Below are positions 16,939-27,753 of a stretch of 64,000 bases of DNA, piece after piece (within the stretch, counting starts at the first letter, position 1; each line of letters starts with the position of its first letter). Made by a program: the position numbers and the translations under genes. Source of the DNA: Microlunatus phosphovorus NM-1 (GTDB taxonomy: Bacteria; Actinomycetota; Actinomycetes; Propionibacteriales; Propionibacteriaceae); assembly GCF_000270245.1 (NCBI RefSeq), contig NC_015635.1, positions 868,001-932,000 of the forward strand, read 5' to 3'. The notes under the pieces are model-generated. The model did not search any database and had not been told where the DNA came from. It saw only the letters and a program-made list of their open reading frames with translations.

Positions 16939-19404
16939 ATGACCGTGACAGCCAACTCAGGGCAGGACCTGGAGAAGCGCGAGGACCTGGTCACGCTGAC
17001 CATCGACGATGTCGAGGTCAGTGTGCCCAAGGGCACCCTGGTGATCCGCGCCGCGGAGTTGATCGGAACGGAGATCCCACGGTTCTGCGACCACCCGCTG
17101 CTGGATCCGGTGGGTGCCTGCCGGCAGTGCATGGTCGAGGTGCCCGATGCCGGGAACGGACGCGGCTTCCCGAAGCCGCAGGCCTCCTGCACCCTCGAGG
17201 TCGCACCCGGCATGGTCGTCAAGACCCAGGTCACGTCGCCGGTGGCCGACAAGGCACAGCACGGGATCCTCGAGTTCCTGCTGATGAACCACCCGCTGGA
17301 CTGCCCGATCTGCGACAAGGGCGGCGAGTGCCCGCTGCAGAATCAGGCGTTGTCCCACGGCTACGCCGAGACCCGGTTCCACGATGTCAAGCGGACCTAC
17401 CCGAAGCCGATCAACATCTCGGCGAACGTCCTGCTTGACCGGGAGCGCTGCGTGCTCTGCGCCCGCTGCACCCGGTTCTCCGAGCAGGTGGCCGGCGACC
17501 CGTTCATCGCGCTGATCGAGCGCGGCGCGCTGCAGCAGGTCGGGATCTATGAGAAGGAGCCGCTGCAGTCCTACTTCTCGGGCAACACGATCCAGATCTG
17601 CCCGGTCGGTGCGCTGACCGGCTCGTCCTACCGGTTCCGGTCCCGGCCCTTCGACCTGGTGTCGGTGCCGAGCATCGCCGAGCACGATGCCTGCGGCTCG
17701 GCGATCCGGGTCGACTACCGGCGCGGTCAGGTGATGCGCCGACTGGCCGGCGACGACCCCGAGGTCAACGAGGAGTGGGTGACCGACAAGGACCGGTTCG
17801 CCTTCATGTACGGCCGGGGGACCGATCGACTGACCCGGCCGCTGATCCGGGACACCGCCGAGGACGGCAGCTCGGTGCTGCGCGCGGCCTCCTGGCCGGA
17901 GGCCATCGACGTCGCGGTGCGGGGACTGCGAGCGGCCATGAACCCGCCGGCAGATCCGGACGATCTGCAGGCGCGGCAGGCGAGCCCTGGCAGCCGGGTC
18001 GGCGTGCTCACCGGAGGTCGGCTGACGGAGGAGGACGCGTACGCGTACTCGAAGTTCGCCCGGGCCATCCTCGGCACCAACAACATCGACTTCCGTTCCC
18101 GTCCGCACAGCAGCGAAGAGGCGGACTTCCTGGCGCACGCGGTGGCCGGCACCGGCCTCGGCGTCACCTATGCGCAGCTGGAGCGGGCCAAGCGGGTGCT
18201 GCTGGTCGCCTTCGAGCCGGAGGAGGAAGCCGGAGCCATCTTCCTGCGGCTCCGCAAAGCGGTGCGCAGATGCGGCCTCCAGGTCGCGACCGTCGCGCCG
18301 TACCTGAGCAACGGCAACCACAAACTCAATGCGACACTGATCGCCACCTCGCCGGGTGCTGAGGCCGAGGCGTTGGCGGATCTGGGCGGACTGACCCCGG
18401 ACGCGGAGACGATCATCCTGGTCGGCGAGCGCGCGGCGCTGTCCGGCGGCACGCTCACCGCGGTGAGCGACCTGGCCGAGCGCACCGGCGCCGGACTGGC
18501 CTGGGTGCCGCGTCGCGCCGGTGACCGGGGCGCGATCGAGGCCGGCTGTCTGCCGAATCTGCTGCCTGGTGGCCGCCCCGTCCTCGACGCCGCCGCGCGG
18601 GTCGATGTCGCAGCGACCTGGGGGAGCAGGAGCCTGCCGAGCGAACCGGGCCGCGACCTCGACGAGATGCTGCTGGCGGCCAGCGACAATGAGCTCGGCG
18701 CACTCATCGTGGCCGGCGTCGACCCGGGCGATCTGCTCGATCCGGAAGCCGCCCTCGAAGGCCTGGAGCAGGTCGGGTTCGTGGTCAGCATCGAGACCCG
18801 GGCCTCCAAGGTCACCGAGCGTGCCGACGTGGTGCTGCCGGTCTCCTTGATGGAGGAGCGCTCCGGCACCTTCGTCGACTGGGAGGGCCGGGAGCGCTCG
18901 TTCAACGCGGTGTTCTCCAAGCCGAGTTCGATGAGCGACCTGCGGGTGCTGGCCGCCCTGGCCGATGGTCTCGGCAAGCCGCTCGGGCTGCGGACCGCCG
19001 CTCAGGCCAGGGCCGAGCTGATCGAGCTGGGCGCCTGGACGGGCGATCGCGCCGCGGCACCGTCGGCCGGTCCGGCCGCTGCCGCCGTGCCCGGCGCCGG
19101 GGAGGTGCTGCTCGCCACCTGGCGGCTGCACATCGACCGCAGCTCGGCGGTCGCAAACGAGCCGTACCTGCTCGACACCGGGAAGCCGCCGGTCGCCATC
19201 CTCAGCCCGGACACGGCCGAGGCCGCCGGCATCGGCGACCGCGTCACGGTGAGCAACGACCACGGTTCGATCACCCTGCCGGTCGAGCTGGCCGTTGACA
19301 TGGTGCCAGGCGTGGTCTGGCTACCGACCCGACCTCGCGGGCACGACGTCGCCGAGCACCTGGCGGCCGCAGCCGGCGATCCCGTACGGATCGAAGGGGC
19401 ATGA
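16939..19404 (+). CDS. nuoG: NADH-quinone oxidoreductase subunit G
   Basis: The 75-kDa subunit (821 residues). The 2Fe-2S ferredoxin domain is at the N-terminus ([20 protein letters not shown] near 50-69, then ASCTLEV). The His/Cys-ligated cluster follows in [17 protein letters not shown] (about 116-132), then [13 protein letters not shown] (about 163-175) with [10 protein letters not shown] (about 217). The rest is a molybdopterin-oxidoreductase-like domain without catalytic metal. ATG 16939 lacks a clear ribosome binding site, since the sequence upstream is a hairpin repeat. Long antisense frames here are compositional. Confidence 0.97.
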   Translation: MTVTANSGQDLEKREDLVTLTIDDVEVSVPKGTLVIRAAELIGTEIPRFCDHPLLDPVGACRQCMVEVPDAGNGRGFPKPQASCTLEVAPGMVVKTQVTSPVADKAQHGILEFLLMNHPLDCPICDKGGECPLQNQALSHGYAETRFHDVKRTYPKPINISANVLLDRERCVLCARCTRFSEQVAGDPFIALIERGALQQVGIYEKEPLQSYFSGNTIQICPVGALTGSSYRFRSRPFDLVSVPSIAEHDACGSAIRVDYRRGQVMRRLAGDDPEVNEEWVTDKDRFAFMYGRGTDRLTRPLIRDTAEDGSSVLRAASWPEAIDVAVRGLRAAMNPPADPDDLQARQASPGSRVGVLTGGRLTEEDAYAYSKFARAILGTNNIDFRSRPHSSEEADFLAHAVAGTGLGVTYAQLERAKRVLLVAFEPEEEAGAIFLRLRKAVRRCGLQVATVAPYLSNGNHKLNATLIATSPGAEAEALADLGGLTPDAETIILVGERAALSGGTLTAVSDLAERTGAGLAWVPRRAGDRGAIEAGCLPNLLPGGRPVLDAAARVDVAATWGSRSLPSEPGRDLDEMLLAASDNELGALIVAGVDPGDLLDPEAALEGLEQVGFVVSIETRASKVTERADVVLPVSLMEERSGTFVDWEGRERSFNAVFSKPSSMSDLRVLAALADGLGKPLGLRTAAQARAELIELGAWTGDRAAAPSAGPAAAAVPGAGEVLLATWRLHIDRSSAVANEPYLLDTGKPPVAILSPDTAEAAGIGDRVTVSNDHGSITLPVELAVDMVPGVVWLPTRPRGHDVAEHLAAAAGDPVRIEGA

Positions 19405-19405
19405 G

Positions 19406-20794
19406 ATGAACGACTGGTCTTTGGACTTGTTCTCGCACGACCCGTGGTGGCTGATCATCCTCAAGGCGGTCTTCGCCCTGGTCTTCCTGCTGGTCATGAC
19501 CTTGTTCACGATCTGGTACGAGCGCCGTGTGGTGGCCTTCATGCAGCACCGCAAGGGACCGAACATGAACGGTCCGTTCGGTCTGCTGCAGTCGCTCGCC
19601 GACGGCATGAAGCTGATGTTCAAAGAGGACTTCACGCCGAAGAACGCGGAGAAGGTCGTCTTCATGCTGGCGCCGTTCGTGATGGCGATTCCCGCCGTCA
19701 CGGTGTTCTGCGTGATCCCGATGGCCGGGCTGGTGCCGCTGCCGGGTGGCATGAGCACCCCGCTGCAGGTCACCGATCTGCCGGTCTCGGTGCTGTTCAT
19801 CGTGGCGCTGGCCTCGATCGGCGTGTACGGCATCGTGCTGGCCGGCTGGTCCGGCGGCTCCACCTACTCCCTGCTCGGCGCGGTGCGCTCCAGCGCCCAG
19901 GTGATCTCGTACGAGATCGCGATGGGCCTGGCCCTGGTCGGGGTGTTCCTCTACGCGGGCTCGCTGTCGACCTCGGAGATCGTGGCCGCCCAGGCGGTGC
20001 CCAACTTCGAGATCTTCGGCATGCGCTTCCCGATGTGGTACTGCCTGATGCTCATCCCGTCCTTCGTGATCTACCTGATCTCGATGGTCGGCGAGACCAA
20101 CCGGGCACCCTTCGACCTGCCGGAGGCCGAAGGCGAGTTGGTCGGCGGCTTCCACACCGAGTACTCCTCGATGCGCTTCGCCATGTTCTTCATGGCCGAG
20201 TACATGAACATGATCACGGTCTCGGCGCTGGCCACCACCTTGTTCCTCGGCGGCTGGCACGCGCCGCTGCCGTTCAACCTGATTCCCGGTCTGGATCAGG
20301 GTTGGTGGGGCTTGCTCTGGTTCACCATCAAGGTGCTGGGCTTCTTGTTCATCTTCATCTGGCTACGCGGCAGCCTGCCGCGGATGCGCTACGACCAGTT
20401 CATGAGCTTCGGCTGGAAGTATCTGATCCCGATCGCTCTGGTCTGGCTGATGGCCGTGGCCGCCTTCCGGATGGGCAACCGTGAGGGCTGGTTCTCCACC
20501 CCGGCCTTCTGGGTGGTCGCGGCAGTCATCTTGATCGTGCTGATCGTGTTCGCCTTCGTCGGCGGCAAGGAAGACAAGTCGCCGGTCGAGACCGTGCCGG
20601 ACGGGCCCTTCGACGCCTTCGCCGGTGGCTTCCCGGTGCCCCCCCAGGGCAACCAACAGCTGCCGGAACTGGCTGACGTGCTCGTCGGTGAGGGCGAGGC
20701 CACCGAAACGACGACCCCCCGCCGTGCCGCCAGACCGATGCCCGCCCCAGACCGGGCGACCTCAGACCAGACGACCCGAGAGGAGCAGTCCTGA
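19406..20794 (+). CDS. nuoH: NADH-quinone oxidoreductase subunit H
   Basis: The membrane subunit (462 residues) at the junction with the peripheral arm, with eight or nine helices. The quinone-site loop is visible as [16 protein letters not shown] (about 35-50) and as [20 protein letters not shown] (about 230-249). A C-terminal cytoplasmic tail of about 70 residues ([12 protein letters not shown]..., then Thr/Arg-rich) goes beyond the E. coli protein. ATG 19406 starts one base after the nuoG stop; the nuoH stop overlaps nuoI by one base. Confidence 0.96.
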   Translation: MNDWSLDLFSHDPWWLIILKAVFALVFLLVMTLFTIWYERRVVAFMQHRKGPNMNGPFGLLQSLADGMKLMFKEDFTPKNAEKVVFMLAPFVMAIPAVTVFCVIPMAGLVPLPGGMSTPLQVTDLPVSVLFIVALASIGVYGIVLAGWSGGSTYSLLGAVRSSAQVISYEIAMGLALVGVFLYAGSLSTSEIVAAQAVPNFEIFGMRFPMWYCLMLIPSFVIYLISMVGETNRAPFDLPEAEGELVGGFHTEYSSMRFAMFFMAEYMNMITVSALATTLFLGGWHAPLPFNLIPGLDQGWWGLLWFTIKVLGFLFIFIWLRGSLPRMRYDQFMSFGWKYLIPIALVWLMAVAAFRMGNREGWFSTPAFWVVAAVILIVLIVFAFVGGKEDKSPVETVPDGPFDAFAGGFPVPPQGNQQLPELADVLVGEGEATETTTPRRAARPMPAPDRATSDQTTREEQS

Positions 20795-21426
20795 TGGGAG
20801 TCTTCGACCCGATCGCCGGTTTCGGCGTGACGTTCAACACGATGTTCCGCAAGACGTTCACGCAGGACTACCCGGTTGCCCCGAAGGTGACCGCGCCCCG
20901 GTTCCACGGACGTCACCAGCTCAACCGCTGGCCCGACGGTCTGGAGAAGTGCGTCGGCTGCGAGCTGTGCGCCTGGGCCTGTCCGGCCGATGCCATCTAC
21001 GTCGAGGGCGCCCAGAACACCGACGGCGAGCGCTACTCGCCGGGTGAGCGCTATGGGCGCGTCTACCAGATCAACTACCTGCGCTGCATCCTCTGCGGGT
21101 TGTGCATCGAGGCGTGTCCCACCAGGGCACTGACCATGACCAACGAATTCGAGCTGGCCGACGACACCCGGGCCAAGCTCATCTACGAGAAGTCCGAGCT
21201 GCTCGGCCCGCTGCTCCCCGGCATGGAGCCGGCCCCGCACGAACGCCGACTCGGACCGGACGAGCAGGCCTACTTCCTCGGGTTGCCCGGCAACGGCAAG
21301 CCCGACGACCGGGCGGGGGACATCAGCGGCTGGCGACCACCGGTCCCGAATCAGGGCATCAAGGGCTGGAACGAGCGAAAGCGCGCTGCCAAGGAAGCCG
21401 AGAAGCGGGAGAAGGCGAACCGATGA
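20794..21426 (+). CDS. nuoI: NADH-quinone oxidoreductase subunit I
   Basis: A 210-residue ferredoxin-type subunit carrying clusters N6a and N6b. The two CxxCxxCxxxCP motifs are [13 protein letters not shown] (about 50-62) and [13 protein letters not shown] (about 94-106). The N-terminal amphipathic helix ([19 protein letters not shown]) anchors it to NuoH. The C-terminus is a charged, probably disordered tail ([15 protein letters not shown]). AGGAGCAG precedes ATG 20794; the stop overlaps nuoJ. Confidence 0.97.
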   Translation: MGVFDPIAGFGVTFNTMFRKTFTQDYPVAPKVTAPRFHGRHQLNRWPDGLEKCVGCELCAWACPADAIYVEGAQNTDGERYSPGERYGRVYQINYLRCILCGLCIEACPTRALTMTNEFELADDTRAKLIYEKSELLGPLLPGMEPAPHERRLGPDEQAYFLGLPGNGKPDDRAGDISGWRPPVPNQGIKGWNERKRAAKEAEKREKANR

Positions 21427-22319
21427 CTGTGCTCATCCCGTTGGTGACGGGCCCCCAGGTGGCCTTCTGGCTGCTCGCGCCGGTGATGGTGCTGGCCGCG
21501 CTGGGCATCATCTTGTCCCGCAAGCCCGTCCATTCGGCCCTGTGCCTGGCGGTGGTGATGATCTCGCTGGCGGTGCAGTACGCCGCCCAGGACGCCCCGT
21601 TCCTGTTCGTGGTGCAGATCATCGTCTACACCGGCGCGATCTTGATGCTGTTCCTCTTCGTGCTGATGCTGATCGGCGTCGACGCGGCCGACTCGCTGGT
21701 GGAGACCATCCGCGGTCAGCGAGTGTGGGCTGTCGTCGGCGGGATCGGATTCGGCCTGCTGCTGGTCTTCGCGGTCGGCAACGCCGTAGTCGGTGATGCG
21801 GTGGGTCTGCAGGCGGCCAACACCGACCACGGCGGCAACGTGCAGGGGATCGCGGCACTGCTGTTCAAGCGGTACGTGTTCGGCTTCGAGGCCACCGCGG
21901 CCCTGCTGATCACCGCGGCGCTGGGCGCGATGGTGCTCGCCCACCGCGAGCGGCTGAAGCCCAAGAAGAACCAGATCGAGCTGGTCACCGAGCGGATGCA
22001 GAAGTACGCCGACTCCGGTCAGCACCCCGGCCCGCTGCCCAGCCCGGGTGTCTTCGCCCGGCACAACGGGGTCGATACCCCGGCGCTGCTGCCGGACGGC
22101 ACCGCGTCGGAGCTGTCGGTCTCGGCCACCTTGAAGGCGCGCGGCACGGTGGCCGACATCAACGAGCTGTCCAGCCCGATCCGCCGGATCCTGGGCGAGA
22201 TCGAAGACGAAGACGGTGGCGGGGGGCCCGACGACCTGCCGAATCCAGGCAGCCAGGGCCGCGACGTCGCTCGCAACGTTGGGCAATCCCGTACCGGCGG
22301 AGGGAGTGAGCACCAGTGA
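21423..22319 (+). CDS. nuoJ: NADH-quinone oxidoreductase subunit J
   Basis: A 298-residue membrane subunit with five helices in the first 180 residues. TM3 holds the conserved [21 protein letters not shown] (about 61-81 region), in which the pi-bulge helix of complex I lies. The soluble C-terminal tail of roughly 110 residues ([20 protein letters not shown]...) is longer than in E. coli (184 residues in all) and ends in a Gly/Asp-rich stretch. It overlaps nuoI and nuoK by four bases each. Confidence 0.96.
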   Translation: MTVLIPLVTGPQVAFWLLAPVMVLAALGIILSRKPVHSALCLAVVMISLAVQYAAQDAPFLFVVQIIVYTGAILMLFLFVLMLIGVDAADSLVETIRGQRVWAVVGGIGFGLLLVFAVGNAVVGDAVGLQAANTDHGGNVQGIAALLFKRYVFGFEATAALLITAALGAMVLAHRERLKPKKNQIELVTERMQKYADSGQHPGPLPSPGVFARHNGVDTPALLPDGTASELSVSATLKARGTVADINELSSPIRRILGEIEDEDGGGGPDDLPNPGSQGRDVARNVGQSRTGGGSEHQ

Positions 22320-22615
22320 ATCCCGACTACTACATCGGCCTGTCGGCGATCTTGTTCACGATCGGTTTGATCGGGTTCATGACCCGGCGCAACGCGATCG
22401 TCGCCTTCATGTGCGTCGAGCTGATGCTCAACGCGACCAACCTGTCCTTGGCCACCTTCGCCCGAGTGCACGGCGCGTTGGACGGACAAGTGGCGGCCTT
22501 CTTCGTCATGGTGGTTGCTGCGGCCGAGGTCGTGATCGGACTCGCGATCATCGTGGCGATCTTCCGAACCCGGCGCTCGGCCTCGGTCGACGACGCGAAC
22601 CTGTTGAAGTTCTGA
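22316..22615 (+). CDS. nuoK: NADH-quinone oxidoreductase subunit K
   Basis: A 99-residue, three-helix antiporter-like subunit. The conserved glutamates sit in helix 2 ([15 protein letters not shown], about 34-48) and helix 3 ([17 protein letters not shown], about 68-84). GTG 22316 overlaps the nuoJ stop (GTGA). GGAGGGAGTGAG gives a good ribosome binding site. Ten bases separate it from nuoL. Confidence 0.97.
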   Translation: MNPDYYIGLSAILFTIGLIGFMTRRNAIVAFMCVELMLNATNLSLATFARVHGALDGQVAAFFVMVVAAAEVVIGLAIIVAIFRTRRSASVDDANLLKF

Positions 22616-22625
22616 GGAGAGATCG

Positions 22626-24548
22626 GTGAACCTACTCGAGGTGGTCACCCCGGTCGCGGCCGAGGGACTCTTCTCCTACGCCTGGCTGCTGATCGTCATT
22701 CCGCTGGTCAGCGCAGGGATCCTGCTGCTGATCGGCAAGGCCGGCGACGCCTGGGCCCACGTGCTCGGCACGTTGGCGCCGATCGCGTCCTTCGTGATCG
22801 GGCTGGGCATGTTCGTCCAGCTGCTGGGCCGCGAGGAGAGTGCGCGCGCTGTCGGCGTACCGCTATATACCTGGATCGCCTCCGGCGACTGGAGCATCAA
22901 CGTCGGTCTGCTGATCGATCAGCTGTCGATCATGTTCGTGCTGCTGATCACCGGTGTGGGCAGCCTGATCCACATCTATTCGATCGGCTACATGGCGCAT
23001 GATCCGCGCCGCCGCCGGTTCTTCGCCTTCCTCAACCTCTTCGTCGCCGCCATGCTGCTGCTGGTGGTGGCCGACAACTACCTGGTGCTGTTCGTCGGCT
23101 GGGAAGGCGTGGGCCTCGCCTCGTACCTGCTGATCAGCTTCTGGCAGCACAAGCCGTCGGCGGCGGTCGCCGGCAAGAAGGCTTTCGTCGTCAACCGGGT
23201 CGGTGACATCGGCATGGCACTTGCCGTGATGCTGATGCTGGCCTCCTTCGGCTCCTCGGCCTTCGTCGACGTCAATCACGGTGCCGCTTCGATGCCGCCG
23301 ACCATCGCCACCGCGATGGGTCTGCTGCTGCTCCTCGGCGCCTGCGGCAAGTCGGCTCAGGTGCCGCTGCAGTCCTGGCTGTTGGACGCGATGGAGGGCC
23401 CGACCCCGGTGTCGGCGCTGATCCACGCGGCCACCATGGTCACCGCCGGCGTCTATCTGGTCACCCGCTCGTTCGCGGTCTTCGAGCAGACCGAGACGGC
23501 AGCCACGGCTGTCGTCGTGGTCGGCACGGTGACGCTGCTGGCCGGTGCGTGGATCGGCTGCGGCAAGGACGACATCAAGAAGGTGCTGGCCGGCTCCACC
23601 ATGAGCCAGATCGGCTACATGATGCTGGCCGCGGGCATCGGCCCTGCCGGCTACGCCTTCGCGATCTTCCACCTGCTCACGCACGGCTTCTTCAAGGCCA
23701 ATATGTTCCTCGGCGCGGGCTCGGTGATGCACGGCATGAACGACGACGTCGACATGCGGCACTATGGAGCGCTGTCGAGGGTCATGCCGATCACCTTCTT
23801 CACCTTCGCCGCCGGCTATCTGGCGATCATCGGCTTCCCGTTCTTCGCCGGCTTCTACTCCAAGGACCACATCATCGAGGCCGCCTTCGAACGCAGCGCG
23901 TTCGTCGGTGCGCTGGCGATGCTCGGCGCCGGTGTGACCGCGTTCTACATGACCCGGCTGATGCTGATGACCTTCCTGGGCAAGAAGCGCTGGTTGAAGG
24001 GCGTGCATCCGCACGAGTCGCCGCTGGTGATGACGGTGCCGCTGATCATCTTGGCGATCATGTCCTTCGCCGGTGGCCTGGTGCTGAACAACTGGATCGG
24101 TGGCTGGCTGAATCCGGCGTTCGGCATCGCGCACGCCGAGGGTCACGCGCCGAGCCTGCTGCATGTCACCCCGGTCGGGATCGCGACCATGGCACTGGTG
24201 GCAGCCGGCATCGCGGTGGCTTTCGTGGTCTTCGGCCCGCGCAAGGACATCCCGAGCACGGCGCCGGAGAGCCGGTCCCCGTTCACCCTCGCGGCCCGCA
24301 ACGACCTCTACGGTGACGCCTTCAACGAGGCCGTGTTCATGCGGCCGGGCCAGGCGCTCACCGACGGGCTGCTGCGGGTGGAGGACGACGGCATCGACGG
24401 AGCCGTCAACGGCACCGGCTCGGTGGTCTCCCAGATCGCCGGGCAGCTACGCAAGGTTCAGAACGGATTCGTGCGTTCGTACGCGCTGACGATGGTCCTC
24501 GGGGCCGTCGTCGTCGGTGCGGTCATCGCGCTCGGACGGCTCGGCTGA
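22626..24548 (+). CDS. nuoL: NADH-quinone oxidoreductase subunit L
   Basis: A 640-residue proton-pumping subunit of the Mrp-antiporter type. Conserved features are GWEGVGLASYLLISFW (about 159-174), the pumping lysine helix SAQVPLQSWLLDAMEGPTPVSAL split near 247-269, LIHAATMVTAGVYL, and the C-terminal long lateral helix region ending in a final anchor (LTMVLGAVVVGAVIALGRL). GTG 22626 with GAGGAG upstream. Confidence 0.97.
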   Translation: MNLLEVVTPVAAEGLFSYAWLLIVIPLVSAGILLLIGKAGDAWAHVLGTLAPIASFVIGLGMFVQLLGREESARAVGVPLYTWIASGDWSINVGLLIDQLSIMFVLLITGVGSLIHIYSIGYMAHDPRRRRFFAFLNLFVAAMLLLVVADNYLVLFVGWEGVGLASYLLISFWQHKPSAAVAGKKAFVVNRVGDIGMALAVMLMLASFGSSAFVDVNHGAASMPPTIATAMGLLLLLGACGKSAQVPLQSWLLDAMEGPTPVSALIHAATMVTAGVYLVTRSFAVFEQTETAATAVVVVGTVTLLAGAWIGCGKDDIKKVLAGSTMSQIGYMMLAAGIGPAGYAFAIFHLLTHGFFKANMFLGAGSVMHGMNDDVDMRHYGALSRVMPITFFTFAAGYLAIIGFPFFAGFYSKDHIIEAAFERSAFVGALAMLGAGVTAFYMTRLMLMTFLGKKRWLKGVHPHESPLVMTVPLIILAIMSFAGGLVLNNWIGGWLNPAFGIAHAEGHAPSLLHVTPVGIATMALVAAGIAVAFVVFGPRKDIPSTAPESRSPFTLAARNDLYGDAFNEAVFMRPGQALTDGLLRVEDDGIDGAVNGTGSVVSQIAGQLRKVQNGFVRSYALTMVLGAVVVGAVIALGRLG

Positions 24549-24555
24549 GGAAGGA

Positions 24556-26121
24556 ATGACAGTGTTTCCCTGGTTGACTGTCCTGGCTCTGCTGCCACTG
24601 GTCGGCGCGGCGCTCTTGATCTTCATCAAAGGCAGCGCCGCGAAGTCGCTCTCACTAGCGGTCTCCGTGCTCGCCTTCGCGGTGTCGCTGGGTGTGCTGT
24701 TCGGGTTCCAGCCCGGCGGCGGCATGCAGTTCAACGAGCAGGTCACCTGGATCAAGCCCTTCGGTGTCCACTACGCCCTCGGCGTTGATGGCATCGGGCT
24801 GACCCTGGTGCTGCTGGTCACCTTCGTGACCCCGCTGGTGATCCTGGCCAGCTGGAACGACTTCGACGGTGGTAAGGCTGCTTGGATCGCCTCCGGCAAT
24901 CAGGCGGCACCCGCGCCCAAGTACGACGCCCGGGTCTTCTTCGCCTTGGTGCTGGTGGTCGAGAGCCTCTCGCTGTTCGTGTTCACTGCCACCGACGTGT
25001 TCATGTTCTACGTCTTCTTCGAAGCCATCCTGCTGCCGATGTACTTCCTGATCGGCGGCTTCGGCGGTGCTCGCCGCTCGTACGCCGCAGTGAAGTTCCT
25101 GCTCTTCGGCCTGCTCGGCGGATTCGTGATGCTGGCCAGCGTGGTCGGGCTGTATGTGCTCTCGGCCCGGGCCGGTGAGCCGAGCTATCTGCTCTCCGAC
25201 CTCAGCCAGCTGGACATCGCCACCGGCACCGGTCGCTGGCTCTTCGTCGGCTTCATGTTCGCGTTCGCCATCAAGGCGCCGATGGTGCCGTTCCACACCT
25301 GGCTGCCCGATGCGGCGGAGGAGTCCAATCCCGGTGGGGCGACCATGATGGTCGGCCTGATGGACAAGATCGGCACCTTCGGGATGATCCGCTTCTGCCT
25401 GGGTCTGTTCCCGGAGGCGTCCCAGTGGGCGACACCGGTGGTCCTGGTGCTGGCCGTGATCTCGATCCTGTACGGCGCCATCGCCGCGATCGGCAGCCGG
25501 GACCTGATGCGGCTCATCGCGTACACCTCGATCAGCCACTTCGGCTTCATGGTGATGGGCATCTTCGCCTTCACCACCCAATCGATGGTGGGCTCGACGT
25601 TCTACATGCTGAACCACGGGCTGTCGACCGCCTTGTTGTTCCTGATCGTCGGCTACTTCATCAAACGGCGTGGCTCGCGCGATGTGTTCGCGTTCGGTGG
25701 TGTGCAGACGAACACCCCGGTCGCCGCTTCGCTGTGGATGTTTGCGGCACTGGCCACATGTTCGCTACCCGGTCTGTCGACGTTCGTCTCGGAGTTCATG
25801 GTGCTGGCCGGCACCTTCAGCCGGCACCCGGCTTTCGCCGCGGTGGCCACCGTGACCATCGTGTTGGCCGCGCTCTACATGCTGCTGATGTACCAGCGCA
25901 CCATGACCGGACCGGTCACACCCGAGGTGGAGCGGACCGTCACCGACGACCTGAGCGGTCGGGAGCGATTGGCCATCGCGCCGCTGGTCATCCTGGTCTT
26001 GGTGCTGGGCTTCTTCCCGAAGCCGATGCTCGACGTGATCGAGCCGGCGGTGCAGGCCACAATGCAGCACGTCGGAGTGAGCGACCCGCAACCGTGGGTC
26101 ACGGCGGAGGGGGGTCGCTGA
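24556..26121 (+). CDS. nuoM: NADH-quinone oxidoreductase subunit M
   Basis: A 521-residue proton-pumping subunit of the same fold as NuoL and NuoN. Diagnostic segments are VFFEAILLPMYFLIG (about 154-168, with the key glutamate), KAPMVPFHTWLPDAAEESNP (about 240-259) and LIAYTSISHFGFMVMGIF (about 318-335). AAGGA precedes ATG 24556, eight bases after nuoL. The nuoN ATG follows the stop by one base. Confidence 0.97.
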   Translation: MTVFPWLTVLALLPLVGAALLIFIKGSAAKSLSLAVSVLAFAVSLGVLFGFQPGGGMQFNEQVTWIKPFGVHYALGVDGIGLTLVLLVTFVTPLVILASWNDFDGGKAAWIASGNQAAPAPKYDARVFFALVLVVESLSLFVFTATDVFMFYVFFEAILLPMYFLIGGFGGARRSYAAVKFLLFGLLGGFVMLASVVGLYVLSARAGEPSYLLSDLSQLDIATGTGRWLFVGFMFAFAIKAPMVPFHTWLPDAAEESNPGGATMMVGLMDKIGTFGMIRFCLGLFPEASQWATPVVLVLAVISILYGAIAAIGSRDLMRLIAYTSISHFGFMVMGIFAFTTQSMVGSTFYMLNHGLSTALLFLIVGYFIKRRGSRDVFAFGGVQTNTPVAASLWMFAALATCSLPGLSTFVSEFMVLAGTFSRHPAFAAVATVTIVLAALYMLLMYQRTMTGPVTPEVERTVTDDLSGRERLAIAPLVILVLVLGFFPKPMLDVIEPAVQATMQHVGVSDPQPWVTAEGGR

Positions 26122-26122
26122 C

Positions 26123-27691
26123 ATGGAAATCACCGCACCCAGCATCGAATACGGGCTGTTGATGCCCTTCATCCTGGTCTTCGCGGGCGCCTGCCTGGGA
26201 GTCCTGGTCGAGGCGTTCGTGCCTCGCGGCAGTCGCCGAGGCGCGCAGCTGACCATCGTCTACGCGTCGATCGCCGCCGCGTTGTTCATGACCTTGAAGA
26301 ACTGGGCCGGGCAGCCGGCGAAGGTGGCGGCCGAGGGATCGGTCGCGATCGACGGTCCGACCTACTTCATGTGGGTCATCCTGCTGATCTTCGGCGCGAT
26401 CTCGTTCCTGTTGATCGCGGACCGGACCGCGGAGAACGGCGCGAGCATCTTCGCACCGCAGGCGGCCGCAGTGCCGGGCACTGCTGAGGAGGACGAGGCC
26501 GTCAAGGCCGGTGTCGAGCACACCGAGGTCTATCCGCTGGCGCTGTTCGCCCTGGCCGGCATGATGCTGTTCCCGGCGGCCTCGGACCTGATCACCATGT
26601 TCTTGGCACTGGAGGTCTTGTCGCTGCCGCTGTACATCCTCTGCGGACTGGCTCGCCGGCGGCGGCTGCTGTCCCAGGAGGCCTCGCTCAAGTACTTCCT
26701 GCTGGGCGCGATGTCGTCGGCGATCTTCCTGTACGGCGCGGCTCTGCTCTACGGCTACGCGGGGTCGTTCGACTTCGCCGCCATCGACGCCGCGCTGCGG
26801 GGCGGCAGCTCGGAGTCCAAGCTGCTGCTGGCCGGGATGGCGCTGGTCGGGATCGGACTCCTGTTCAAGTTCGGCGCCGTGCCGTTCCACTCCTGGACCC
26901 CGGACGTGTACGTCGGAGCGCCGACCGCAGTCACTGCCTTCATGGCGTCCTGCACCAAGATCGCCGCCATCGGTGCCCTGATGCGACTGTTCTACGTCGC
27001 GCTCGGCGCGGACCGTTGGGACTGGCAGCCGCTGATGGCGATCATCGCGGTGGCCACCATGGCTGTCGGCTCGATCGTGGCGATCAGCCAGACCGACGTG
27101 AAGCGGATGCTGATCTACTCCTCGATCGCGCACGCCGGCTTCTTGATGACCGCGTTCGTGGGTGCCTCGCAGCTGATCTCCGGTGGCCGGCCGAACGGGC
27201 TGACCAGTGTCTCCGCGGTGATGTTCTATCTGGTGGCGTACGGCGCGGCGACCATCGGCGCGTTCGCCGTGATGACCTTGGTCCGAGACCCCAGCGGAGA
27301 GGCGACCCAGCTGTCCAGCTGGGTGGGCCTGTACCGGCGCTCGCCGGCCGCGGCCGTGGTCTTCACCCTGTTCCTGCTCAGCTTCGCCGGGATCCCGCTG
27401 ACCAGCGGCTTCATCGGCAAGTGGGCCGTGTTCGCGACCGCCTGGAACGGCGGCGCGGAGTGGCTGGTCGTCACGGCGGTGGTGATCAGCGTGATCGCCG
27501 CGTTCTTCTACGTCCGGGTGATCGTGCTGATGTTCTTCGCGGTGCCGGAGGCTGGCCCGGTGAAGGTGATCAAGCCGGGCACCGGAACGCTGGTGGCGGT
27601 CGGCATTGCGGTGGTCGCCACGGTGGGTCTCGGACTGTTCCCTGGTCCGGTGCTCGAACTTGCGCAAATGGCCGGAGAGTTCGTCCGCTGA
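26123..27691 (+). CDS. nuoN: NADH-quinone oxidoreductase subunit N
   Basis: The last complex I gene, 522 residues with about 14 helices. The family features are LALEVLSLPLYILCGLARR (about 162-180), FKFGAVPFHSWTPDVYVGAP (about 248-267) and KRMLIYSSIAHAGFLMTAF (about 326-344). A charged loop near 105-130 is longer than in E. coli NuoN. All 14 nuo genes are present in the canonical A-to-N order with intact frames, so complex I should be functional. Confidence 0.97.
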   Translation: MEITAPSIEYGLLMPFILVFAGACLGVLVEAFVPRGSRRGAQLTIVYASIAAALFMTLKNWAGQPAKVAAEGSVAIDGPTYFMWVILLIFGAISFLLIADRTAENGASIFAPQAAAVPGTAEEDEAVKAGVEHTEVYPLALFALAGMMLFPAASDLITMFLALEVLSLPLYILCGLARRRRLLSQEASLKYFLLGAMSSAIFLYGAALLYGYAGSFDFAAIDAALRGGSSESKLLLAGMALVGIGLLFKFGAVPFHSWTPDVYVGAPTAVTAFMASCTKIAAIGALMRLFYVALGADRWDWQPLMAIIAVATMAVGSIVAISQTDVKRMLIYSSIAHAGFLMTAFVGASQLISGGRPNGLTSVSAVMFYLVAYGAATIGAFAVMTLVRDPSGEATQLSSWVGLYRRSPAAAVVFTLFLLSFAGIPLTSGFIGKWAVFATAWNGGAEWLVVTAVVISVIAAFFYVRVIVLMFFAVPEAGPVKVIKPGTGTLVAVGIAVVATVGLGLFPGPVLELAQMAGEFVR

Positions 27692-27753
27692 GTCACAATA
27701 GGGTCCTCACTCGTTCGATGGTCGAGCGGGGCGGCTGAGGATCGAGGAGTGTA

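Noticed and set aside
16957-19263. Long open frame antisense to nuoG (about 770 codons)
   Set aside because: Same compositional effect over a certain gene; no recognisable protein features.
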